From assembly GCA_949130495.1 (NCBI GenBank), contig OX422222.1:274464109-274528108 (forward strand): a stretch of 64,000 nucleotides of DNA. Reading direction: 5' to 3'. The notes below the pieces were generated by a model. That model did not search any database and was not told where the DNA came from. It was given only the letters and a program-made list of their open reading frames with translations. This DNA comes from Sambucus nigra (lineage: Eukaryota > Streptophyta > Magnoliopsida > Dipsacales > Adoxaceae). Every line of letters starts with the position of its first letter. Position 1 is the stretch's first letter. A program made the translations under genes and the position numbers. Of this stretch, positions 22,302 to 32,850 are shown piece after piece.

Positions 22302-23527
22302 TGTAACACCCCGCCCATCCGGGGAGACCGAACGGAGCGCTAATGCGATAAAATAAATCCAAATCCACAAGTGACAAGGTATAGAGCATCTAAGTCCCAC
22401 AACAACAAAAGAGAAACTACAAATCTCAATCTCTTCAATTACAACAAGTCTTGCGAATAAATACAACATCTAATTCGAATAAAAATACAAATCTCCAAAG
22501 CTCTATACATCAAAATAATACATATCTTTCCCAAACAATCCTCGCTAAAATCAATCTCCATAGCGCCCCAAAATCCGCGCTAACCTGCCACTAAAAGAAA
22601 ATACGGGGTAGTACACAATACAACAGGAAAGATGCTCAACAAATATATGTTAGCGATGAATAAAACGTAACAACACGAGTACGAATATTCAAATCAAAAT
22701 GCGAATCTCAAAGAATTTATCAATATAATTTCTCAACAACACATCAATGGGTCACCAGACCTCACCCCATCCGCATATGCTTTATCAAGCCATAGCTCGG
22801 GAAGCAGGAATTTTGACGGGTGCCCAACATCCGTGCCATATTAAAATCTCATGACAACGTGCTCAATTACAATATAATACCACATGAATCAAAATAATTT
22901 CAACAATTATTTTCCAGATTTCTATGAATTTAACAATTCAAAAATGAGTTCAATAATCACATGAATTCAAAGGGAATAACACTCGCGAGATTAAGGAGCA
23001 TATTGTGTAAAACCCCATACCTCAAACCATGATGAGAAACCAATGATCACATCCTCAAGATTAACACAAAAGATCTACAAAAGCTCCTCCAAGAACCTCA
23101 AACAAAATAGCCCCAAGAACACCTTTAATCTAAGGTTGGAACTCACAAATCTCAAGGGCCAAAGTATAATTAAAAAGAAGAGGAATATAAAATATATTTG
23201 CTGCCAAAAGTTGTGCCAAAAGTATGTTAAAAGGCTTGCCCACGACTTCCTTTTATAATGCAAAGAAATGAAGAGTTGGAATCCAAAATACTCCTTTAAA
23301 TAAGGCAAAGAAATGAAGAGTTGGAAGTCAAAACAACTCCAAGAGTTAAAAATATTTAAAAATCATTTTAAAATCCGTTTTAGCTCCCTTTTCAAAACCG
23401 TTTGAAATTCTCGCCTTTAAAAATAATAACCAACATATTTGAGCAATAAAAATAATTTTATCAAAAACTTTATTTTCCTCCATTTTCCAAAAATTAAAAT
23501 AGCCCAAAAATTATGCGGGTTGTTACA
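22302..23527 (-). repeat. Array LTR 10 (outer right; 5'-most in element orientation)
   Basis: 1226 bp. It lacks 4 bp (TTAA) near its end and finishes GTTGTTACA just before the right target duplication GTGTG (23528-23532). Confidence 0.92.
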
Positions 23528-23536
23528 GTGTGTGTT

Positions 23537-23594
<58 letters not shown>

Positions 23595-26210
23595 TAATTT
23601 TTTATAATAAAGTGCACACACCCACACAAACACACTATCCCCACACACACCCACACACATTATCCTCACACACCCACACACAATCTAAAAACTCCCTCAC
23701 TCATACTCATTTATTCTACACCCTACACACCTCATATACCTCCTCACCAACACCGTCTTCCCATACATGACACACACTCTATGCACTCTCACACCTCATA
23801 AATTCAAACCCAAATTAGGATTTTTTTCTCTCTCCTTTCTATCTTTTTCCTCATCTCTTACACTTCTCTCTCTCTCTTCCATTAACACTAAACTCCGACC
23901 AGTTTCGAATCCACCTCCCTACCACCCCTTATATCTCCCCTCATTGGCGAGACCTCCCCCGCCGAAAAAAGTTCCAAACCCAATGGCATCCAACTCACAC
24001 CCAATATAACCCAGACCTACCCTACTACTTAAATGCATTTAACTACCTACAAAAGAAGACTCGTGCATCTTTTTAAGGGATTTGAATTTTTGGGCAATAT
24101 AGAGTAGAGAGAGAAATAAATAGGAGTAGTTTGGGATAGTTTTTAAGGTATGTTTTGTAGGGCAATTTTAGATTAGCTTAGTGTTAATTCTTTAGCTGTT
24201 TTTTTTATAGAGTTATGGGATAGAGAATACTCTTATAAGATACAAATTGTGAGAGCTAAATTTCACTATTGATTTATTGTTGTAATTCTCAGATTTATGG
24301 GTCTTTTCATGTTCAAAGCTTGGAGGTTCAATAAACCTCATGGACGCTTGGTTTAAATATTTTTATCTTCTCTCTCTATTCTTTTTATGCCTCTAATGGA
24401 GTATTTTTACGTTTTATATGTAAAAATACTTCACATGTTAGACTGAATTCCCCATTCAAGGGGTGAGATGAAACCCGTGTTTATGTTGTTCTGATTATTT
24501 TATTGTATTTCTTTGTTATGTTCCTTTGAAAATTAGTGTTAAACTCTCACTATTCAATTTATATCTGGAGAGTTTTTGAGAGAATATCAAATTTGAGATA
24601 CAATGTTAATTTTTGGTTACAAACTAGAGATAGATTTTTCTTTAAGTGCAACATTATGTTTTAAATTTTGAACTCTAAAACTAATTCTTCTTTTTAATAT
24701 ATTTATCTGGGTGGGTAATTTATTAAAAAGGGGTTTATTCTAATTTTGAGAGTTTGTGGAAGTTTTAAAATTAATATTCTAAAAGGGTAATGTTGAAATT
24801 ACATTTTTGATGAGAGTTGACTTATAATATTAATATTATCATGGGTCATTTTAAATAATTTAATTAATTAATTAAAATAATTAATATATGTGGTAAATTC
24901 TCATCCCTTATTTGTTTCTACTTTTGATTACTATTCACTTAGTTAATTATATTTAATCACCTCTTGAGATTATTTTAATAAAAATATAAAAGAAAAGAAA
25001 ATTATTTTAAAGTGAGATTACTATTATCTTCGTCATTTGTACTCTCACACTTGAGAGATGGATTGACACCTTTGCGTGCCCTATACATGTTTTTAGTGTA
25101 TCCGTAGGTTTAAGAGAACTTTTGGTTGAAAAGCTTTGTTCAACAACTATTAGAATTAAGGCATTAGATCAAATGGCGTCGTTTTATCTTTCTTGAAGTT
25201 GGAGATTCATGTGAAGACTTGTAGTTCATTTTCATTTGTAGTTGTTATTTATATTTTTCATTAGATTGGTTGTATAAGGAATAACAAGGTGTTGTATTCA
25301 TTTGGGTGCATTTTTTACACCATTGATTTGTAATAATTAATCACAAAATAAAAAAAGGGAAACGGTTCAAAATAGAGCGAGAGAGCCCATGTTGTGGAAA
25401 TTTATAAGCCTCTATATTTTGGGTTTGTAGGACTTTCGGGCATGACTAAAGTTAGGAAAAGTCTCTCCTGATTGACTCAACTCGGTCTTCACCCCATGTG
25501 TGTAAAAGTCATGAGTTGTGCATTTCTTTATCAATCACGAATCTTTCGCAAGCGAGTCCATTATTTGTGTGATTATTTTCTCCTATGTGATTTTAATTAT
25601 CGCACTTCATTTATTTTGGATGTTTTGAATTAATGAACCTAAGACCTAAACACGGTCATTGAAATGATTCAGGATTTTACCACCCACTCAATAACTCCAT
25701 CCCACTTGCTTGTTAACCCATGCCATCATATAATTAAAATTAATCAACTTGAAAGAAAAGTATCATTTGGTGTTCATTAGGAACCTTTTTTAATGAGACA
25801 CTCATATGATAATCTAGTGAGTTCTTTCCACCCCTCCAACTCCTCAATCGGCTTTTTTAAGACAATTTGTCTAGGTGTAGAGGGAGGTTAAAGCTCGGGG
25901 TTGATGGAACGATTAAACTTACACACCTAGGAGGATTAAAGGAGGATTGTAGATAAAAATGGAAGAACCAAGATTGATCGGAAGAAGGTCATTCTCAGGA
26001 GCTCCCACAACCAGACAGCTCACTTAAACATACTCCAACAGGGTCAAGGTCACTTTAGAGACCTGCTCACGAGAAACAAGGTTCGTCGAAGAGGCTCCCT
26101 GAAACACACTTGTAATACGAACACTAGTTTATGTTTGTTTCCATTTTGTCAAATATTGGTAACCTATTTGTAATAATATCTATTTTACTCAGTACCTGCG
26201 AAAGACCAGG
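23528..26210. other. LTR-like, low-complexity region right of the array
   Basis: After GTGTG and an (AT)27 microsatellite, the sequence is CA-rich (23610-23770), then pyrimidine-rich, then AT-rich. The order and some short stretches (CATTCAAGGGGTGAGATGAAACCC near 24454, CCCTATACATG near 25080) resemble the solo-LTR-like element at 35773-38733. It is therefore probably a decayed LTR of the same family. Neither limit is defined. No gene is seen. Confidence 0.4.
23539..23592. repeat. (AT)27 microsatellite
   Basis: 54 bp of perfect AT dinucleotides just right of the array insertion point. A TATATATA run is also present just left of it (9130). Confidence 0.97.
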
Positions 26211-26238
26211 TACTAAACCAAAACTGTCGGATTATCAC
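26211..26238. repeat. Left terminal inverted repeat of CACTA element
   Basis: TACTAAACCAAAACTGTCGG pairs with the right end at 31545-31572, allowing a one-base gap and a few mismatches. Confidence 0.75.
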
Positions 26239-26520
26239 GGTCATTAGCCGTGATAGTCAAACTTATCACGGTCTTTGATCATGACAAGTCTGGGGGTGAT
26301 AACTATTGTTATCACGGACTTGTCTTGGTTAAAGACCATGACAAGTTCATTAGAATTTTCACGGTCCTGTCACGGTAAAAAACTATGACAAGTTTTGTTA
26401 TAATCTTTAACCTTGACAAAACTGTGACAAACCCTAAAATAATTATCACAATCATTGACCATGACAAGTCCGTAACAAAGAAACTTGTCACGGTCAATGA
26501 CCCTGATAATTCTGGGCAGA
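26229..26520. repeat. Left subterminal palindromic repeats
   Basis: Repeated TCACGGTC...GACCGTGA-like units in both orientations. In En/Spm-type elements such subterminal motifs bind the TNPA-type protein. Confidence 0.75.
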
Positions 26521-27076
26521 ATTTAAAAAACATTTGTTAGGCAGTAGGTCCACTGCCACTACCCGGCAGTATATTTGTACCTATTATAGCAAAATTGTAC
26601 CCATTTAAACAATATATATCCAAATAAAATAGAAAGAATGCACCAAATAATTGCATATATAATTCCATATCCAAATAAAATAGAAATACAATCCATTACC
26701 AAACCAAAATGTAAAAAATCAAAACAATACAAATATAATCCAAGTGTCCAAATAAAATAAATACAAATAACGTCACTGCGTAGAGTCTGGGTAGGTTGTA
26801 GGAGGAGGAAGGCCACATGATATACGTATTAATACACCCTTAAATATGAATCACACTGCATTGTTCGCGCAACCATAAGAAGGAGTTCTCCTTTTAGGGT
26901 ATCACATGTGTGACGAGCACCTTGACGAGCACCTTGACCTCGATGTATTGAAGCATACGTCCATGAACCGGCATACCCGGGAGGGTTCTAGTGTCCCTCA
27001 ACCCCCTCTGTTTCCATTATCTATCATATATGTCGAGTAAAAATATGATCAACCAACCGATTATTGACACAGGCCA

Positions 27077-27900
27077 TTAAACGAGAGGCAAGAGGGGAAC
27101 TGGATCATCAAGCGGCGAGTTCGTGCGTATCGGCGATGAAGCAGTGACTTCCACGTCCTCGTCCACCTCTTCCTCCACCATCTTCTCCTTACCCTTTCCC
27201 TTGACCTTGCCCTTTCCCAACTCACGTATCATTAAGGCATACATATCTAGGACCATCGCCTCCAACCTTGATAGCTTTTCATCATGCGTGTCCTCCTGAC
27301 GAGCTAATCCAGTTTTGCTCGTCTCCATTCCGATGATCCTAGAATTTCCCACTCGCGAACTCACCCCTAGTCCTCCCCTTGCAGTCAGCGCTGAGCACTT
27401 GGCTCAGTGTGTCCATAGCGAAAGATGTCTTATCGACATTAGACTGCGACTCATGAACTTCCTTAAGATTTTCCTAAAACGGAAAAAAGAACACAATTAG
27501 TTAATTAAGTAAATAATAAATTATAACGTAATTAATAAAAATTAAACATTTATAACTTACAATCGTGGACGCGACGCTCGGGAACACCTCCTTGTCCTTG
27601 TCCTTGCCCTTCTTTGTTCGAATTGCCACATAGGCATCGAGCCTATGTGTCCTAGCCTCAGGGCTACTCCCCATCTCCTGAAATAAACTAATGCAAAATT
27701 AGTAAGTAACACAAAATAAAATAATGCAGACTAACATAAAACTATAATTATAGAAAAATAAAAACTTACCATCCTGTGCTCCAACTCGGCATAGACGTCC
27801 GCCCCGAGTAGTGCACGTTCATTTTTTTGCCCATTTTTCCCTCCCCGATTAGAGAGATGCCAATTGTCTCTCCTCGATCTCATTATCGTTCAAATTTTTC
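27077..27900 (-). pseudogene. TNP1-like (plant transposase, Ptta/En/Spm type) gene with two introns
   Basis: On the minus strand exon 1 ends ELEHRM, exon 2 (27561-27677, 39 codons) reads EMGSSPEARTHRL then AYVAIRTKKGKDKDKE, and exon 3 continues ENLKEVHESQSNVDK. The C-terminal region (27077-27364) has a possible coiled coil (EKLSRLEAMVLDMYALMI) and a Lys/Glu-rich tail. Introns 27678-27769 and 27474-27560 have GT...AG ends and keep the frame. Transposase_24-type proteins cooperate with TNP2 by binding subterminal motifs. A frameshift separates exon 3 from the C-terminal part and the N-terminus is damaged. Confidence 0.7.
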
Positions 27901-28163
27901 CACTTTGCCAATGCGATCAACTCCTTCGGTGTGACGGCTAACGCAACATGAGAATGGAGTCCCGCGTTTTCCCAAAGTATCGGACCAAGAAATTTTCTTC
28001 CACGTCTTATGTTGTTCCCTCAACTTCTCATGTTGGGTCTTCTTATGATTGGCATTCTTAAATTTAGGATTATTACCCGGTATATTAGGGCCACAATTAG
28101 AAGATTTACTTTCAATTTCTGAACCTGAAAGTTTTCTCGGCGGTAGCTTATGTTCAACCCTGC

Positions 28164-29640
28164 CTAATAAAAATTGGATCCTTTCTCAAATATGAAACTA
28201 TAAGCGGGGGGTATAAACCTACTATGTAAATGGTACACATATATTGGGGTAGTGGGGAGACAAAGATATTCAGTCTCCTCTCCACAAATAGGACACCCCA
28301 AATAACCATGTACTACACAATCGGATAATGTCCCATAAGCTGGAAAATCAGGAATTGCCAACATCAACATAGCTTTCAGCGTAAACTCTTCTTTTCTAAA
28401 AGATTTAAATTCTTTCACACCTCCTTCCCAGAACTCATTTAATTCTTCTACCAAAGGATCCAGGTAGACATCGATGTCATCACTTGGTGCCTTTGGCCCA
28501 GGCATCAATAAAGATAGCGTTGAACAGTTAGGTCTCATATAATATGAAGGAGGGAGGTTGAGTGTGGCTAGGATCACTGGTCATACACTATGATTGGTGC
28601 TTAAATTTCCAAATGGATTGAAAGAATCTGTTGACATTGCCAAACGAATGTTACGTTGTTCTCGAGCAAAATTTGGATACTCATAACTCATCCTCCTCCA
28701 AGCTGTAGAATCAATAGGATGATGCATGAGATTATCCACTACTTATGCCCTAGCAAGCTAGGTCATTGCCTCCGATATCCATGAACTGTGAAAAATCGCT
28801 TTAATCTAGGCCCAACGAAAAAATATTTCAACACTTTTTGAGTCACTTTTGAGCTTGTGCCTTCCTTAGAAATAGATTGGACACATCTAGGTTCATCGCA
28901 TACCGGACACCGATCGGGATTTTCATACTCCTTTTGATATAGTATGCAATTATATACACAAATATGAATCGATTTATACTTCACTACCAAACCTTTCAAA
29001 CTATTCTTCATAACAGGGTAACTATTTGGAAGAGTATTCTCCTTGGGTAGCAAGCCCTTCACCCAATTCCGAATTCCAGTCACGCTATTGCCAGAAAAAC
29101 CGTATTTGGTCTTCAAACTATGAAAACCAACCATAGCATGTAAATTTGTTTGATCTTTCTCACATCCAGAATATAACGGTTGGGTCGCCTTAAATTTTAT
29201 ACTTTGATAGTCATCGTCAAGGTTTATAATGATATCTTCATGAGCACCTGAACCTTGTACATCGTTAGTGACCTCATTCTCTTCCACTTTATGAACTCCG
29301 TACGCATCATCAACTAAATCATCTAACATATTATGATCTATGTCGTTCCCTTGTACATCTATCCTACTTGCTGAAGGTTATTGTGAAGATTTCTTGGGGA
29401 CAAAAAGAACTTTTGATTCCCCGTGAAAACTCCAAAATCGATAACTATCTTGCATACCCCATATTAACAAATGTAGTTCAACTATTTTACACTCAAACAC
29501 CTTACCATTTTCACACCTAGCATACATACACAGAAACTCTTCATAATTATGACATCTCTTTGTGTATTTCACAAATTCATTAGCACCTCTGCGAAACACA
29601 TCCCCTAATCTATTTGTCCCAGCTATCCACTCTTTGTATT
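28164..29640 (-). pseudogene. TNP2-like CACTA transposase, truncated
   Basis: The N-terminal transposase-associated domain is at 29378-29599 (VKYTKRC, CKIVELHLLIWGM, WSFHGES). The central part is at 28763-29329 (NLHAMVGFHSLKTKYGFSG, CPVCDEPRC). The Transposase_21 region is at 28164-28740 (LAMSTDSFNPFGNLS, LNLPPSYYMRP, LLMPGPKAPSDDIDVYL, IPDFPAYGTLS, GCPICGEET). A TGA near 28580 replaces a Trp normally found in this motif, and frameshifts separate the blocks. After GCPICGEET the family similarity stops and TNP1-like sequence follows within a few hundred bases. The C-terminal half of the transposase has apparently been deleted. Confidence 0.85.
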
Positions 29641-31329
29641 AGGATATCCTTTCGCAGCTACTCCAAACAATAACCTATTATAGGTAAGAAGAATATATTC
29701 GTGGATTAGTATAAACAAAAGTGTGAACATTTAGTTCCCATTAGTATAAACAATCACCTATTACTTGTTGTATAACATTTATAGTATGTTTTATTTAATT
29801 ATGTCTTATTTATATTCGATTTTTAAATTTCAAATTCAAATTCAAATTCAATTTATAATATTAATTCCTATTTTCTCTATCTCCTCTAAGGGTGAGTGGT
29901 CCTATCCCCTTCAAGATCACATATATCTATAATATACTTAACAAATCATGCACGTTGTTTCAATATGAGGAAAATTAGGCAGTATATCCCCATAGTTCTC
30001 CAAGTACACGATGTAGATTCGCAAGTGTGAGTGTTATTTCAATTCATAACTGGAATAACACTTAACATCGCATCATCTAGTATGTACCCAGAGAACATTA
30101 AGATATGACTACAGAACCTCCTCTAAAAGTAACAAGTTTAAGCCACTAAGAATATTATTATACAGAAACTATGCAGTCCCAAACTGTCCAAACGGGACAA
30201 TTCGAGAGATCTCATTATAGGGATAATGACACTCGAACGGGTCTAAGTGCTATTGAATGCATACGCATAAGAACTATAAGGCTAATATCTTTGCGCACTA
30301 TGTGTAATTTAAAGTATGTTTCATTTAATTATCATAAGTCCGTGACACTCTCGAACGGGTCGTGACACAAAGTAATTTTAGAAAAAAGTTGAAAACTCCC
30401 CCCCCCCCCCCCATTTTTATAATAATCCAGTGGTCATGCCACTTCCAAAATTAACCAACCTGATAAATTAGGACAATATAATTATTTAAGGATTTATTAG
30501 GGTGAATTAAATTAAAGATTTAATAAAAAAAATTAACCAACCAACTTCCATATCCAACCACATCCATCCAATATAATCTAACAACAACAACAAACCAACA
30601 AATGTGTATCCCGTACTCTTTCTAATTCATCTACTCAAATAATTCAACATTAATAATTTCTAACCAATTATAAGTTATCAAAGATATATTGCAGCCACAA
30701 AGCTTGAAATGTTGAGTTTTTTAGATAAAAACTAGTTCCTAAATTAGAAAACACCCTAAAAATTAGTATCAGAGTTATGTGCAATAAAAAAGTAAACCCT
30801 TTAAGACTCAAAATAAATCTCACAAGACATGAAATTTCATTTAAACCTATAAATACAAAATTATTCTTAAAAATTACCAAAATGTTATGTCATACACAAG
30901 TAGCATACCATGGACATGTTGTAACAATAATTTTAGGGAGGTTTTATTTCAACCCCTTAATTTTACCTGACCCCCCCACCCTGCCCCCCCCCCCCCACCA
31001 TAAACACGCGCGTACGCACACACACACATACACCACCCCCAGACTCCCCACCCCTTCCCTCCCACCAAACACATGCACACATACACACACACACACCTCC
31101 TCCACTGCCCATGCCCCCCTCTCCCTCTCCCCCTCACCCACACACACACTTGCAGACACACACACATACACATATATACACACACATATATATACAAAGG
31201 AAACAAAAAGAGAAAAAAACTAACCTGAAATTGTAGAGAGAGAGAGAGAGAGAGAGCAGTCGCTTAAAGAGAGAAAAGCGGAGGGAAGTGAAAACGTTGG
31301 GAAAAAGAAAGGAAAAAATTCTTTTACTG
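29641..31329. other. Non-coding part of the CACTA element with microsatellites
   Basis: No gene seen. Contains a run of 15 C (30398-30412), a CA/CCCC-rich block (30960-31190) and (AG)11 (31235-31256). It probably corresponds to the promoter side of the minus-strand transposase genes. Confidence 0.5.
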
Positions 31330-31545
31330 ACAAAGTTGTCACGAACCTGTCACGGTCTTTGACCGTGATAACTTTATAAGGTTGTAAAGGTCATTGACCG
31401 TGATAAGTCTTTGATATCTGTACCTGCACAGACTTCTCACAGTCAATGATCATGATAAGCCTTTGTCACGGTCATTGACCGTGACAAAAAATGCATGTTT
31501 TTTTGTCACGGTCAATGATCGTGACCAGGCTGGCCGACTAAAACG
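31330..31545. repeat. Right subterminal palindromic repeats
   Basis: Units such as GTCACGGTCAATGATCGTGAC repeated in both orientations, matching those at the left end. Confidence 0.75.
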
Positions 31546-31572
31546 TGACAATTTGGACTTTTTGGTGTAGTG
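31545..31572. repeat. Right terminal inverted repeat of CACTA element
   Basis: Ends TTTTTGGTGTAGTG, the complement of a canonical CACTA start. Confidence 0.8.
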
Positions 31573-32303
31573 ATGTTTGGACTTTACGGAATCTCACAAG
31601 GATTTAGTTTAGAAGGTTCAGAATAAGGTACCATTAGGAAACAGTCCCAAACTCTTTGATACACGTTCGAGGGACCTCACTCGAGGGACCTAGTCAAAAG
31701 CAGTTCATTCGAAGGACCCTCGCCCTACAAACACTGTGTAAGGTTATTCGAGAAACTTTCTCTAAAAGAACCTCATTTGGTTGACATGATAGCATATCTT
31801 ATTGCCACTATCTACTATTTTTATGACGTCATGATTTCTGATACTTTAGGAGCTCGAGAAAGTTAGTACTCGTGTAAATTAATTTCTTGAACCATTGGCT
31901 CATTTGGAGGGATGTCCTATCAGCCACCATAAAACAAAAATTTGTGCCAAAATTTCACATCCAAATTAATGTAAAGAACATTTTGATGGTCGTAACAGTG
32001 TTCCCACCAAGAAATAATATCACACTAATTTAATACATTATCCTTGGTATTAAACGCACAGGATTCTTAACATTAAATAAGGGTCAGAACATTTAATATG
32101 GGTTAGATCATTCGAACGACCCGACATTCCTATATATACTTTCATTAGTCATATTTATTAAGATCTAGATTTCCAATATCTAATTCCCCATATGTGAGAG
32201 CTTCCTATGAGTCATCATTATTAGAGTTTATCCCTTCATTCTCAAAGTTTAGCCAATATTTATTCCTAATCATTTGCATTCATTATGTTGAGAGGTTTAG
32301 TGA
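31573..32303. other. Sequence between two CACTA elements, no gene
   Basis: Repeated GTTCGAGGGACC and CATTCGAAGGACC-like stretches and a TATATATACT box near 32135 suggest a decayed LTR into which the CACTA element inserted. Limits not defined. Confidence 0.3.
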
Positions 32304-32850
32304 CACTATAATAAAAATAGGTGTTAGGGACGGGAGTATTTGGGACGGTCATATTATTTTTTTGCCTTAAAGGGACCACTTATGACGAATTTTAAATACT
32401 CTCTGTTTTGATAAATCACAAAAGGGACGGTTTTAAAAATCACCCCATTTGGTATATCATATGCTATGGTAATTAAAAGCTGACCCTTAAAGTAGAGTTG
32501 AATTTTTATCACTTATTCCCCGGGAAAATATAAGGGACGGATTGTAAAAACCGTCCCATTTAGTAGAGATTATACCACGGATTTAATAAAACCGTTCCTT
32601 TGGATAAATAACAAAGGGATGGACTTTAAAACCATCCCTTTTGATATAGCATATGGGAAGGACATTAATTACTGACCCTTAAAGTAGAACAAAATTTTTA
32701 GCAGTCTTTTTAGGCAAATATAATGGACGGATTTAAAAAAATCGTCCCATTTAGTATAGCTTATAATGAGGATTTATAAAACCGTCCCTTTTGGTATAAC
32801 AAATGGGACGGCTAATCCATCCCATTTGATAAATTGCAAAAGGGGAAGAA
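32304..32850 (+). mobile_element. Terminus of a second CACTA element
   Basis: Starts CACTATAATAAAAATAGG, a typical CACTA-type end. It is followed by at least six copies of a GGGACGG / CCGTCCC motif arranged as imperfect palindromes spaced about 40-90 bp. No opposite terminus and no transposase is seen, so it is a truncated or terminal fragment. Confidence 0.65.

Larger units (their letters stand above)
9167..23527 (-). mobile_element. Tandem array of a non-autonomous LTR retrotransposon (10 LTRs, 9 internal domains)
   Basis: 14,361 bp in which an LTR of 1217-1237 bp alternates ten times with an internal domain of 217 or 235 bp; unit length is about 1.45-1.47 kb. Every internal domain has an initiator-Met-tRNA primer site 2 nt from one LTR and a purine-rich tract against the other, so the element reads on the minus strand. 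There is no gag or pol. Internal domains keep only the 5' leader and a short 3' end resembling a chromovirus pol-LTR junction. The outermost ends are TG...CA and are flanked by the 5-bp direct repeat GTGTG. The likely origin is one insertion followed by unequal recombination between LTRs. Such LTR-internal-LTR arrays are known for TRIM elements, but these LTRs are long for a TRIM. Confidence 0.93.
26211..31572 (-). mobile_element. CACTA (En/Spm) DNA transposon, decayed
   Basis: The right end is TTTTTGGTGTAGTG, whose complement starts CACTACACCAAAAA. The left end is TACTAAACCAAAA, with the first C lost to T. Both ends carry many subterminal copies of a short palindromic motif (about TCACGGTCATTGACCGTGA). 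Between them, on the minus strand, lie a TNP2-type transposase fragment and a TNP1-like gene, the two genes expected of a plant CACTA element. The flanking trinucleotides AGG and ATG differ at one position. Coding lesions make it non-autonomous. Confidence 0.88.

Noticed and set aside
9167..23527. CRISPR array or rDNA as an explanation for the regular repeats
   Set aside because: Units exceed 1.4 kb, have LTR ends, primer site and polypurine tract, and show no rRNA sequence; the genome is a plant.
30777..31223. A 148-codon frame and its antisense partners
   Set aside because: Made of CA- and C-rich microsatellite sequence (His/Thr/Pro runs) within a CACTA element.
26208..31575. Perfect 3-bp target duplication for the CACTA element
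   Set aside because: Flanks read AGG and ATG; they differ at one base, so the duplication is not proven.
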